Below the pieces are notes generated by a model that saw only the letters and a list, made by a program, of their open reading frames with translations, was not told the DNA's origin and ran no database searches. A DNA stretch of 64,000 nucleotides from the NCBI GenBank assembly GCA_029976005.1, contig JARKOQ010000096.1:1-64000 (forward strand), in the 5' to 3' direction. Below are positions 7,850 to 15,118 of this stretch, piece after piece. Position numbers and translations under genes: made by a program. Position 1 is the stretch's first letter; each line of letters starts with the position of its first letter. Origin of the DNA: Aggregatilineales bacterium. Lineage in GTDB: Bacteria; Chloroflexota; Anaerolineae; Aggregatilineales; Ch27.

Positions 7850-7879
7850 AGTATAGACCACGTGACCCGAAACAAACAA
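7850..7879 (-). promoter_or_regulatory. Promoter of the beta-propeller gene
   Basis: On the minus strand, TTGTTT (7879 down to 7874), an 18-bp spacer, and TATACT (7855 down to 7850). Predicted start near 7843, giving a leader of about 38 nt. Confidence 0.5.
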
Positions 7880-7890
7880 TCCGCGCCGTT

Positions 7891-7920
7891 TTGCGTCGGA
7901 TCGGGCCTCGCTGCTACAAT
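7891..7920 (+). promoter_or_regulatory. Promoter of the HAD hydrolase, probably leaderless
   Basis: TTGCGT at 7891-7896, an 18-bp spacer, and TACAAT at 7915-7920. Only six bases separate the -10 from ATG 7927, so transcription should start at the A of the start codon. No Shine-Dalgarno sequence is present. Confidence 0.6.
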
Positions 7921-7926
7921 GCGGCC

Positions 7927-8664
7927 ATGGCACAAACGGCGTTTTCCCACATCAAGGGAGTCTTCTTCGATCTCGACGGAACTCTGAAGATCGCCACGCC
8001 CAGCGGCGTCGACGCCGTGCTGTCCTATTTGCAGGATTACGGCATCCCGATCGATCCGGAGGCGCGCCGGGCAGCGTACCGCTTCACCCACGCCTACTGG
8101 GCAGATCGGGAACGGGTCGACCGCGATCTGGAACACTTCGGGCCAGACGACTTCTGGGCCAACTACATCCGCGCCAAACTGGAGGCGATGAACGCCCTGC
8201 CCCCCGGCCAGACGCCCGACGAAGCGATCATCGCCGGGGTCAACCGGCGCTTTGCCACCGAATACGCCCCCACCAGCCAGCTCGCCCCCGGCAGCCTGGA
8301 CCTGCTCGACCGGCTGAAATCGGCGGGTTACGTACTGGGCCTGGTTTCCAACCGCCCTCTGCCCCTGACCGAGACAGCCGAGCAGCTTGGCATCGATCGC
8401 TACTTCGACTTTCTGCTGGCCGCCGGCCAGATCGGCTTCTGGAAGCCCGACGCGGGGATTTTCGCCCATGCCCTGACCCTGGGCGGCAGCCTTCAGCCGC
8501 GCGAAGCCGTGTACGTGGGCGACAACTACTACGCGGACGCACTCGGCGCGCACCGGGCCGGATTGCATCCCATCCTGATCGACCCGCTGCGCGCCTTTCC
8601 AGAAGCCGAAACGATCGGCTCGGTGGTCCAATCCCTGCCGGAAATCGCCAATCTGCTGCCCTGA
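7927..8664 (+). CDS. HAD-superfamily hydrolase
   Basis: A 245-residue phosphatase-like protein. Motif I is FFDLDGTLK (about 14-22) with the nucleophile and general-acid aspartates. A helical cap follows. Motif II is GLVSNRP (Ser/Asn pair, about 139-145), motif III is the lysine in GFWKPDAGIF, and motif IV is VYVGDNYYADALGA. Substrate unknown; phosphoglycolate-type and nucleotidase-type HADs look alike here. The ATG at 7927 is preferred to an upstream in-frame codon at 7891 because that codon overlaps the promoter. Confidence 0.9.
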   Translation: MAQTAFSHIKGVFFDLDGTLKIATPSGVDAVLSYLQDYGIPIDPEARRAAYRFTHAYWADRERVDRDLEHFGPDDFWANYIRAKLEAMNALPPGQTPDEAIIAGVNRRFATEYAPTSQLAPGSLDLLDRLKSAGYVLGLVSNRPLPLTETAEQLGIDRYFDFLLAAGQIGFWKPDAGIFAHALTLGGSLQPREAVYVGDNYYADALGAHRAGLHPILIDPLRAFPEAETIGSVVQSLPEIANLLP

Positions 8665-8677
8665 CACATAGCCGCGC

Positions 8678-9535
8678 CTAAGGCGAGGGGATGATCAACT
8701 GCTGGCCGATGCTCAGGATCGCATCCTGGCTGCCCAACCCATTCGCGTTGACGATGGCCTGCATGGTCACACCGTAACGGATCGCGATCCGGAACAGATT
8801 CTCCCCAGCCTGAACCACGTGCACCGTCTGTCCGGCAGCATTGATCACCGGCGCGGAGGTCGGCTGTGTCCCACCGGTCGAAGCCGGCGGCGTGATCTCG
8901 GACGTTCCGGAAGCAGCCTGGCCGCAGCCCGGAATCTTCAGCTCCTGCCCCTCGTAGAGATAGTTGGCGTTGTCCAGGTCGTTATAGGTCACCAGATCAT
9001 CAAGCGTCAACCCGTAAATGGTCGCGATGTGAAAGGCATTGTCTCCCGGCTGGACGACGTAGATGCAGTCCTCGCCCGGAGCCGTACTGCCGGCAGCCGG
9101 GTTACCCACACCCCCGCCGGTCGGCGTGGGCAATCGCGGATTCAGATTGACGGGCGGCGCGCCGGCTGCGGGCGTGAAGGTCGGGCCGGCCACGAACGGC
9201 GCGGTCACGGCCCCCGCCGGCCCGGCCGCCGTTGAAGACGAAGGCGCGCCGGGGAGCGCACCGGACGCAGTCGGGCTGGGCGTGCCCGGAATCACCAGCG
9301 GCAGCGTCGGCGCGGGAGAGCCAAGCGTCGGCATGCGGGTCATGTCCGGGCCTTGACCTGTCGCGAACGGGGTCACGAATCCTGATCCCTCCTGCGAGGT
9401 AGGCGTGACCGGCAGCGCAGTCGGAGTCACGCTCTCCACGGTGGGCACGATCTCCGGGCTGGCCTGCCGGAAGCATCCCGCCAGAAGCAGCGCGAGGACC
9501 AACAAAACAAACCCGACATGCATACGCTTGGACAT
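8678..9535 (-). CDS. LysM-domain lipoprotein
   Basis: A 285-residue secreted lipoprotein. The signal is MSKRMHVGFVLLVLALLLAGC with lipobox LLAGC. A long Pro/Thr/Ser/Gly linker (about 25-155) follows, then two LysM peptidoglycan-binding domains: YVVQPGDNAFHIATIYGLT to ELKIPGC, and VHVVQAGENLFRIAIRYGVT to QQLIIPSP at the C-terminus. It should sit on the outer face of the membrane and hold cell-wall glycan. The ATG at 9535 is preferred because the lipoprotein signal starts there and a GGAG site lies just upstream. It converges with the HAD gene, 13 bases between stops. Confidence 0.92.
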   Translation of the reverse strand: MSKRMHVGFVLLVLALLLAGCFRQASPEIVPTVESVTPTALPVTPTSQEGSGFVTPFATGQGPDMTRMPTLGSPAPTLPLVIPGTPSPTASGALPGAPSSSTAAGPAGAVTAPFVAGPTFTPAAGAPPVNLNPRLPTPTGGGVGNPAAGSTAPGEDCIYVVQPGDNAFHIATIYGLTLDDLVTYNDLDNANYLYEGQELKIPGCGQAASGTSEITPPASTGGTQPTSAPVINAAGQTVHVVQAGENLFRIAIRYGVTMQAIVNANGLGSQDAILSIGQQLIIPSP

Positions 9536-9618
9536 AGGTCTATCTCCGCAGTGACTCCAATCACAACCTACCCGCCCATTATCCGCCGTCCGCCTAGGAC
9601 AGGCAAGCCTGAGGCGGC

Positions 9619-9833
9619 CCAGTCGCCAGGACAATCGCATCACAAGCAAGTCGAACCGCCAAGACGCCAGGAACGCCAAGGAGAAGCGCGGAGAAAGGCA
9701 AAAATCGAAAATCTTGCGTCGCGATGGCGCGGAGGTCAAAGGGCTTCCTCGGTGAAGTCTTTCCTCTGCGTCCTCTGCATTCTCCGCGGTGAAATGCCTT
9801 TTCCGTTTGATGCGATTGCCCTGGGCCAGTCGC
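9619..9833. repeat. MITE-like repeat, copy A, with terminal inverted repeats and flanking direct repeats
   Basis: A 16-bp imperfect inverted repeat (CAGGACAATCGCATCA at 9627-9642, partner at 9808-9823, one mismatch) bounds about 197 bp. Directly outside are 8-bp direct copies of CCAGTCGC (9619-9626 and 9826-9833), as expected of a target duplication. The right part (about 9757-9823) matches copy B at 18600-18655. Inside are the degenerate CCGCCAAGACGCCAGGAACGC and CTGCGTCCTCTGCATTCTCC blocks. No coding function: translations yield only repeat peptides. Confidence 0.65.
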
Positions 9834-9911
9834 GCCAAAGCCCTGTTGCCCGCCGACGCAGGTTGTATAATGGGCCTGTTGTGTGTCGGCCCATTCACGG
9901 AGAAGGCTCGC

Positions 9912-10346
9912 ATGGCTACCCTGGCCCTGATCCAGAACAAATTCCGCGTGCTGCACCACACGTCTAGCGACCGCCTGCACGGCCTGGAGAAACAGATCTT
10001 CGACAATTTCTTCGAGGCCATCGAAGAGGAATACAATCACCACGTCTGCGCGGCCCAAACCCTGGAAGACTACCTGGCCCGCAAGCTGCCCGCGCCGGAA
10101 GTCATCCTGTGCACCCCGCTTCCGGAGGAAGGCAACCCGGCCTCCGGATTGGAACGGCTGGCGGAAATCCAGAAAGCCTTTCCGGGCGTGCCGGTCATCG
10201 TCTGGACGACGCGCACCGAGCCAAGCCTGCGCAACACCTGTCTCAACGAATACGGCTGCGCCGGATACTACACCGGCACCCTGCTCGACGCGCCGGAGGA
10301 ACTGCCGGGGATCATCGCGGCCGCGCTGGGCCAGCGCCGGTCGTGA
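9912..10346 (+). CDS. Receiver-like protein lacking the phospho-acceptor aspartate
   Basis: A 144-residue cytoplasmic protein with alpha/beta layout like a response-regulator receiver. The strand that normally ends in the phosphorylated Asp reads VILCTPLPEEG (about 64-74), with Thr in its place. The following strand VPVIVWTTRTE keeps a Thr, as in receivers. The family match is distant. The start at ATG 9912 has an AGAAGG ribosome site. A -10 TATAAT is at 9866-9871 without a good -35, and GGGCC/GGCCC can pair in the leader. It is the first gene of a co-directional run that includes the LppX-like lipoprotein and exporter, so a regulatory or scaffold role there is possible. Confidence 0.6.
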   Translation: MATLALIQNKFRVLHHTSSDRLHGLEKQIFDNFFEAIEEEYNHHVCAAQTLEDYLARKLPAPEVILCTPLPEEGNPASGLERLAEIQKAFPGVPVIVWTTRTEPSLRNTCLNEYGCAGYYTGTLLDAPEELPGIIAAALGQRRS

Positions 10347-10440
10347 GCGCGGCCGCCCGCCCGGAACAACCGCAACCCGGCCCATTCGCCTGCGTACTGT
10401 GATCGTGGAACCTGCCTTGCTCAACCGGAAGAGTCTGCGA

Positions 10441-11154
10441 ATGAACCACGCCTGGAAACTGGTGGCAATGATCCTGATCCTGCTGCTCGCGGGATGCAAC
10501 GGCGCGACCGAGCCGCCCCCGGATCCGATGGCTCTGGTGGACGAAGCCGCCGGGTACATTCAGGCAGCGGAGGGCTTCGCGGTCACGATCGAACGCACCG
10601 GCGCGCCGGTCTACATCGACACATCGGGGGTGATTAACTTCCTGCGCGCGGCCGGCTCCTACGTCGCGCCGGACCGCGTCCAGGCGCGGGTGCGCGTCCT
10701 GGTAGCGGGCATCGCGGGCGACATCGATGTGATCGCCATCGGCAGCAACCAGTACTATCGCCACGCCATCCTGACCGGCGGCCAGTGGCTGAACGCCGAG
10801 TTCTCGCCGGGTTTCAACGCCGAGAACCTGGTCCGCTCGGAAAGCGGCCTGGCCCGCGCCATGAGCGCCCTCCAGAACGCCGCCCTGACCGGCCCGGAAG
10901 ATGTCGACGGGGTCGCCATGTGGCACATCACCGGCACGGCCGTCGGGCGAGAAGTCGCCGCCCTGACCATCGGCCTGATCCCGGCCCAGGCCGACGTGAC
11001 CGTTGACCTGTACATCCGGGTGGACGACCACCACGCCGAGCGGATGGTCCTCGTCCAGCCGGACACCGTCAGCGAAACGGAGCCGAAGCCAAGCACCTGG
11101 ACGGTCGAAGTCTACGATTACAACGGCGACTACGCGATCGAGCCGCCCGCCTAA
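10441..11154 (+). CDS. LppX/LprG-type lipoprotein
   Basis: A 237-residue lipoprotein with signal MNHAWKLVAMILILLLAGC. The mature part resembles LppX_LprAFG proteins (half-barrel lipid carriers): an early segment about an ingested fatty or aromatic ligand pocket (AAEGFAVTIERTGAPVYID), then alternating beta strands and VDGVAMWHITGTA near the middle. In mycobacteria LprG loads triacylglycerol and lipoglycans with the adjacent MFS exporter P55 (Rv1410c). Here an MFS exporter begins immediately after the stop, the same order. The ATG at 10441 has a GGAAGAG site and starts the lipoprotein signal; an earlier in-frame codon at 10399 does not. Confidence 0.75.
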   Translation: MNHAWKLVAMILILLLAGCNGATEPPPDPMALVDEAAGYIQAAEGFAVTIERTGAPVYIDTSGVINFLRAAGSYVAPDRVQARVRVLVAGIAGDIDVIAIGSNQYYRHAILTGGQWLNAEFSPGFNAENLVRSESGLARAMSALQNAALTGPEDVDGVAMWHITGTAVGREVAALTIGLIPAQADVTVDLYIRVDDHHAERMVLVQPDTVSETEPKPSTWTVEVYDYNGDYAIEPPA

Positions 11155-12804
11155 ATGACCGCCATGCAACCAACCTACGTTCAACCCAAACCCTCATCAG
11201 GTCGGTTCTCTCCCTGGCTGATCCTGGCCCTGGTCTGCGTGCCGGTCTTCATCGGCGCGCTGGACCTGACCATCATCTCCGCCGTGCTGCCGGAAGTGAT
11301 CCTCGATCTCCAAATCCCGGTGGAAAGCGGGCTGGATGACGTGGCGTGGCTGGTCAGCGGCTACCTGCTGGCCTACACCGCCTCAATGGCCTTCATGGGC
11401 CGCGTCTCCGATCTGGTGGGTCGCAAACGCGTGTACCTGATCTGCCTGGGCATCTTCGTCTTCGGGTCGATCTGGGTGGCGACGGCGGACGGCCTGCCGG
11501 CCGACCTGCTCTACGGTCTGGCCCGGCGGCTGGGCCAGCGCCCCGATCCGACCGCGATCAGCCTGGCCTCGCTGGTCATCGGGCGCGTGATCCAGGCTTT
11601 TGGCGGCGGCTCGCTCGTCCCGATCAGCATGGCCCTGGTGGGCGATCTGTTCCCGCCGCAGCGCCGCGCCCGTCCCCTGGGCCTGATCGGCGCGGTCGAT
11701 ACGGCCGGCTGGGTGGTCGGCAGCCTGTACGGCGGGATCATGGTCCAGTTCCTCGACTGGCGCATTCTGTTCTGGCTGAACGTGCCGATCGGCCTGATCG
11801 CGCTCGGTCTGACCTGGTGGGCGCTGCGCGATGTGGTTCAGTTGCGCGCTCCCGGCCGGATGGATGTGATCGGCGCGCTGCTGCTCACCCTGGCGCTGGC
11901 GGGAGTCAGCATCGGCATGGGGGCCAATACCGAGGTCAGCCTGACCACCACGACCTTCGAGGAGTTCTCGGCCCTGCCGCCCTACGCCGGGCCAATGCTC
12001 GTCAGCGCCGCGCTGGCGTTCATCCTGTTCTTGTTGGTCGAGAGCCGGGTCGCCAGCCCCCTGATCGACCTGCGCCTGTTCCGGCGGCGCAACTTCGCGG
12101 CGGGCAACCTGACCAGCCTGATCGTAGGCTTCGCGCTGATGATCGGCCTGGTGAGCGTCCCGATCCTGCTCAACATCCGGGCCGAGAACATGCAAGCCCT
12201 GACCGCCACGGCCCTCCAGGTCGGAATCGTGATGAGCGCGCTGACCATCCCGATGGCCCTGGCGGCCGTGCCCGGCGGCTGGCTCAGCGAGCGCTACGGG
12301 CACCGGGTGCCCGTAGGCATCGGGCTGACCCTGGCGGTGGTCGGCTTCACCCTGGCCGGGCTGCGCTGGTATGAGACAGTTACCCATCTGGAGATGGCCG
12401 CGCACATGATCCTGGTCGGCGTCGGGCTGGGCCTGACTCTCTCCCCTACCAGTGCGGCGGTGCTCAACGATGCTCCGGACGACCGGCGCGGGATCGCGGC
12501 CTCGATCGACGACATGCTGCGTTTGGCCGGGATGACTCTGGCCGCCTCCGCTCTGACCACCCTGGCCCTGCGCCGGGTCTCCGTCCTGGCCTCCAGCCAG
12601 ATCGGGGAAACCGTCGCCATGACCCAGGAAGCGATCAACATCTATGTCACGATTACCGCCCAGGTGATCCGCGAGCTGGCCCTGGCCGGGGCGCTAATCT
12701 GCCTGCTGGCGCTGATCCCCGGCTTGCTGCTGCGGGGCGGCCGCGAGCAGGACTTCGCCGCTCCCGCCCAGGACGGCGCCAACACAGAAAGGTTAACCCC
12801 ATGA
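11155..12804 (+). CDS. MFS exporter, DHA2/EmrB-P55 type (14 TM)
   Basis: A 549-residue drug:H+ antiporter-like protein. DHA2 features are LDLTIISAVLPEV in TM1 (about 25-37) and motif A as GRVSDLVGRKRVY in the first cytosolic loop (about 82-94). A motif C-like GAVDTAGWVVGSLYGG segment lies in TM5. There are about 14 hydrophobic helices, and an extra extracytoplasmic stretch rich in Thr (TEVSLTTTTFEEF, about 262-274). Its first codon follows the lipoprotein stop with no gap, so translation is coupled. By analogy with LprG-P55 it may move lipids or hydrophobic compounds to the lipoprotein; antibiotic efflux is the alternative. Confidence 0.88.
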   Translation: MTAMQPTYVQPKPSSGRFSPWLILALVCVPVFIGALDLTIISAVLPEVILDLQIPVESGLDDVAWLVSGYLLAYTASMAFMGRVSDLVGRKRVYLICLGIFVFGSIWVATADGLPADLLYGLARRLGQRPDPTAISLASLVIGRVIQAFGGGSLVPISMALVGDLFPPQRRARPLGLIGAVDTAGWVVGSLYGGIMVQFLDWRILFWLNVPIGLIALGLTWWALRDVVQLRAPGRMDVIGALLLTLALAGVSIGMGANTEVSLTTTTFEEFSALPPYAGPMLVSAALAFILFLLVESRVASPLIDLRLFRRRNFAAGNLTSLIVGFALMIGLVSVPILLNIRAENMQALTATALQVGIVMSALTIPMALAAVPGGWLSERYGHRVPVGIGLTLAVVGFTLAGLRWYETVTHLEMAAHMILVGVGLGLTLSPTSAAVLNDAPDDRRGIAASIDDMLRLAGMTLAASALTTLALRRVSVLASSQIGETVAMTQEAINIYVTITAQVIRELALAGALICLLALIPGLLLRGGREQDFAAPAQDGANTERLTP

Positions 12805-13217
12805 CGATTCCGCTCGAACCCGGCCTGACCGGGGAATGCGCCTGGCAAGTCACCCCGGAAATGACCGCCGCCCGCGTCGGCAGCGGCCTGGTGGAGGTCT
12901 TCTCGACGCCGATGCTGGTCGCCCTGATGGAAAGCGCCGCGGTCGAGGCGCTGGCGGATGCGCTGGCCGAGGGCTCGACCTCGGTCGGGACGCGGATCGA
13001 GGTCAGCCATCTGGCGGCCACCCCGACCGGCATGACCGTCCACGCCCGCGCCACATTGACCGCCGTCGACGGCCGCCGCCTGACCTTCCAGGTCGAGGCC
13101 CGGGACGATCTCGACCGGATCGGGGAGGCCGTCCACGAGCGCGCCATCGTCGATCGCCAGCGCTTCGACTCCCGGATCGCGGACAAACGCCGGGCGGCGG
13201 GCCTGACACGGGAGTAG
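12801..13217 (+). CDS. FlK-like hotdog-fold thioesterase
   Basis: A 138-residue hotdog protein. Thr36, Glu44 and His70 fall at the spacing of the Thr-Glu-His triad of fluoroacetyl-CoA thioesterase FlK (T42, E50, H76), in STPMLVALMESAA and TRIEVSHLAA. A role in hydrolysing a small acyl-CoA is therefore plausible; the true substrate is unknown, since the fluoroacetate-specific gate cannot be judged by eye. The ATG overlaps the exporter stop by four bases (ATGA), so it is translationally coupled to it. Confidence 0.8.
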   Translation: MTIPLEPGLTGECAWQVTPEMTAARVGSGLVEVFSTPMLVALMESAAVEALADALAEGSTSVGTRIEVSHLAATPTGMTVHARATLTAVDGRRLTFQVEARDDLDRIGEAVHERAIVDRQRFDSRIADKRRAAGLTRE

Positions 13218-13221
13218 TCGC

Positions 13222-13719
13222 TTGATCTACCTGGCTTACACCAAAGAAGACGCGGTGTTCGTGATCCGGCTGGCGGAGGACCTGACCGCCACCGGGATTG
13301 ACCTGTGGGTGGACGTGAACGAGATCGGGGTCACGGCCGACTGGTCGGCCGCCCAGCAGGCCGCCATTGAAGCCAGTGAGGGGGTGATCGTGGTGGTTTC
13401 GCCGGAGGCCGTGAAGCGCGAGCACATGCGGCGCGAGATCGACCAGGCGGCCAGGAGTCAGAAGCCGTTGTATCTGGCGGTCGCCCGGCGCTCGCCCTGG
13501 CAGGTCTGGTTCGAAGGGCTGCCCTTCGCCGACTTCACCGGGGATTACGACAGCGGCCTGAACGACCTGCTGGTCAACCTGATGGGCGGCCAGAACCGGC
13601 CGCCGCGCCCCTCCTCCAAGGAAGCGCGCCCCAGGTCGCAGCCACAGCCGGAAGCTGCGCCGCCCCAACCAGAAGCGCCTCGCCGCTCGATCGTGCGGCG
13701 GCTCCTGCGGCGGCCTTAG
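13222..13719 (+). CDS. TIR-domain protein with a basic tail
   Basis: A 165-residue protein. Residues 1-125 form a TIR_2-type domain: IYLAYTKEDAVFVIRLAEDL at the start, GIDLWVDVNEIG for the BB-loop region, VIVVVSPEAVKREHMRRE, and KPLYLAV. Glu72 is positioned like the catalytic glutamate of NAD-cleaving TIR domains. The tail (about 125-165) is Pro-rich and then strongly basic (RRSIVRRLLRRP), suggesting membrane or nucleic-acid contact. Initiation is at a TTG (13222) with GGAG at 13211-13214. It is last in the exporter operon, 4 bases after the hotdog gene, and overlaps the opposing lipoprotein gene tail to tail. Confidence 0.82.
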   Translation: MIYLAYTKEDAVFVIRLAEDLTATGIDLWVDVNEIGVTADWSAAQQAAIEASEGVIVVVSPEAVKREHMRREIDQAARSQKPLYLAVARRSPWQVWFEGLPFADFTGDYDSGLNDLLVNLMGGQNRPPRPSSKEARPRSQPQPEAAPPQPEAPRRSIVRRLLRRP

Positions 13720-14519
13720 CAGCCGAAGGGGATGCTGATGTTGGGCACCACGTCGAGGTCGAAAACGTCGTAGCGGATGAACAGGTCGCCGCTCACGGGA
13801 ACTTCGGATTCGAACAGCGTGACGTGCGACAGGGTGACGTTGGCGTAATAGCGCACCACCACCCCACTCTGCGGATTAACCCACAGCTCGCCGTCCAGTT
13901 CCAGCCCGCCGCCTTCCAGCAACTCGATCGGCGGCAAAGTTGCATTGGCGGGCGTCACGCGGTAGCGGTAGGCATCCAGACCGTTGAGCGTGGCCCGTGT
14001 CTGGCTGTACTCGGCCCCGGTCACCCCGCCGATCAGCGTCCCCGCCTCCAGATCGGCCACCCCGCGCGCCGCCTCTTGCAGGGAAGCCGAGCAGCGCCCG
14101 TTCTGATCCACCAGGTAGTAGTCGTCCACGATCCGCACCGCTTCAAGCTCGCGCGGGTCACTGGCGAAGGCCGCTCCGGCCGCCTTCAGCCGGACCCGCC
14201 GGGCGGGCGCAAGCCCATCCCACCAGACCTCGGCCTGGATCGTGCCGGTCGTCGGAGTCAGGTCGGAATCGACCATGCCTTCGAAGCGCACTTCCAGCGT
14301 ATAGCGATAGCCTTGAAGGGCCTCCAGGCCCCCATCGACCGCGTCGAACGTGACCGTCTCCAGGCCGGGCGGCGGCGCGTTTTCAGTCAGCACGATCGCC
14401 GTCCCCAGCGAATCGACGTCCAGCGGCGTGGGCGGCGGCGTCTGGCCCAGCCCGCTGCATCCCGCCAGGATCACGATCAGCCCGGCCAGCCAACCCATCC
14501 GTCTCAGGTTCGCGCTCAA
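13716..14519 (-). CDS. Second LppX/LprG-like lipoprotein
   Basis: A 267-residue lipoprotein with signal MSANLRRMGWLAGLIVILAGC, lipobox ILAGC. The mature part has the same overall pattern as the 10441 lipoprotein: a ligand-pocket-like region with YRYTLEVRFEGMVD, a central strand LNGLDAYRYRVTPA, and a WVNPQSGVVVRYYANVTL segment near the C-terminus. Assignment to LppX_LprAFG is by pattern and is less certain than for its neighbour. It is transcribed toward the TIR gene, overlapping its end by 4 bp, and lies just downstream of the 2H phosphoesterase, so it probably belongs to the minus-strand run starting at 16315. Confidence 0.65.
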   Translation of the reverse strand: MSANLRRMGWLAGLIVILAGCSGLGQTPPPTPLDVDSLGTAIVLTENAPPPGLETVTFDAVDGGLEALQGYRYTLEVRFEGMVDSDLTPTTGTIQAEVWWDGLAPARRVRLKAAGAAFASDPRELEAVRIVDDYYLVDQNGRCSASLQEAARGVADLEAGTLIGGVTGAEYSQTRATLNGLDAYRYRVTPANATLPPIELLEGGGLELDGELWVNPQSGVVVRYYANVTLSHVTLFESEVPVSGDLFIRYDVFDLDVVPNISIPFGC

Positions 14520-14522
14520 GCC

Positions 14523-15113
14523 TCACACTCCTACGGCCGGCTCGCCGCCCAGAGGCACGGCCGCATGCAGCGTCCAGCTATCCGCCACTTCGAGGTCGCC
14601 ATAGGCTACGACCACTTCCCGCACCCCAAAAGAGAACGGCTCGAACGCCGGGCGGGGAACCCCCGCCAGGGCCTCATCCGTCCCATAGACGTCCAGGGTC
14701 ATGTGCGGGACAAACTCCGCGTACTCCCCGCCGTAGGCCGGATATTCCGGGAACGCCGCCTGGATCAGGTGATAGAGCCTCTTGGTCGGTTCCGGATCAC
14801 GTGGGGCCAAAAAGAGCACGCCGCCGGGAAAGGTGCCATACCGATCCAGAGTCAAGGTGTAAGGCGCGACAGTGCGGCAGACCTCCCGCAGGCGCGCCGT
14901 CGCCTCGTTGAGCGCCGTGGTATCCAACGGCCCGCCCACCCGGCCCGGTGGCACGAAAGGGACCATGAGCGAGATGTGGGGCGGCACCGAATGCACCACG
15001 GTGCTCGGATAGCGGACGGCGTACCGGGCCCGGAAGTCGCGGGCAAAGGCGGCAACAGATTCTGGCATCATGATCAACACGCCAGAAATCAGTACATGTT
15101 GGGGGTAGTTCAC
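14523..15113 (-). CDS. 2H phosphoesterase (2'-5' RNA ligase family)
   Basis: A 196-residue protein with the two HxT/S motifs of the 2H family: PPHISLMVPF (about 47-56) and FVPHMTLDVYG (about 131-141). Relatives act as cyclic phosphodiesterases on RNA ends or nucleotides. I start it at GTG 15113 because the first beta strand (HVLISGVLIMM) belongs to the fold and GGAG lies about ten bases upstream; an ATG at 15071 would delete that strand. It begins within 10 bases of the protease stop and is likely cotranscribed with it. Confidence 0.8.
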   Translation of the reverse strand: MNYPQHVLISGVLIMMPESVAAFARDFRARYAVRYPSTVVHSVPPHISLMVPFVPPGRVGGPLDTTALNEATARLREVCRTVAPYTLTLDRYGTFPGGVLFLAPRDPEPTKRLYHLIQAAFPEYPAYGGEYAEFVPHMTLDVYGTDEALAGVPRPAFEPFSFGVREVVVAYGDLEVADSWTLHAAVPLGGEPAVGV

Positions 15114-15118
15114 CACGG

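Noticed and set aside
9594-10559. Minus-strand frame over the repeat and pseudo-receiver gene
   Set aside because: Its peptide is repeat-derived in part and antisense to a better-supported gene.
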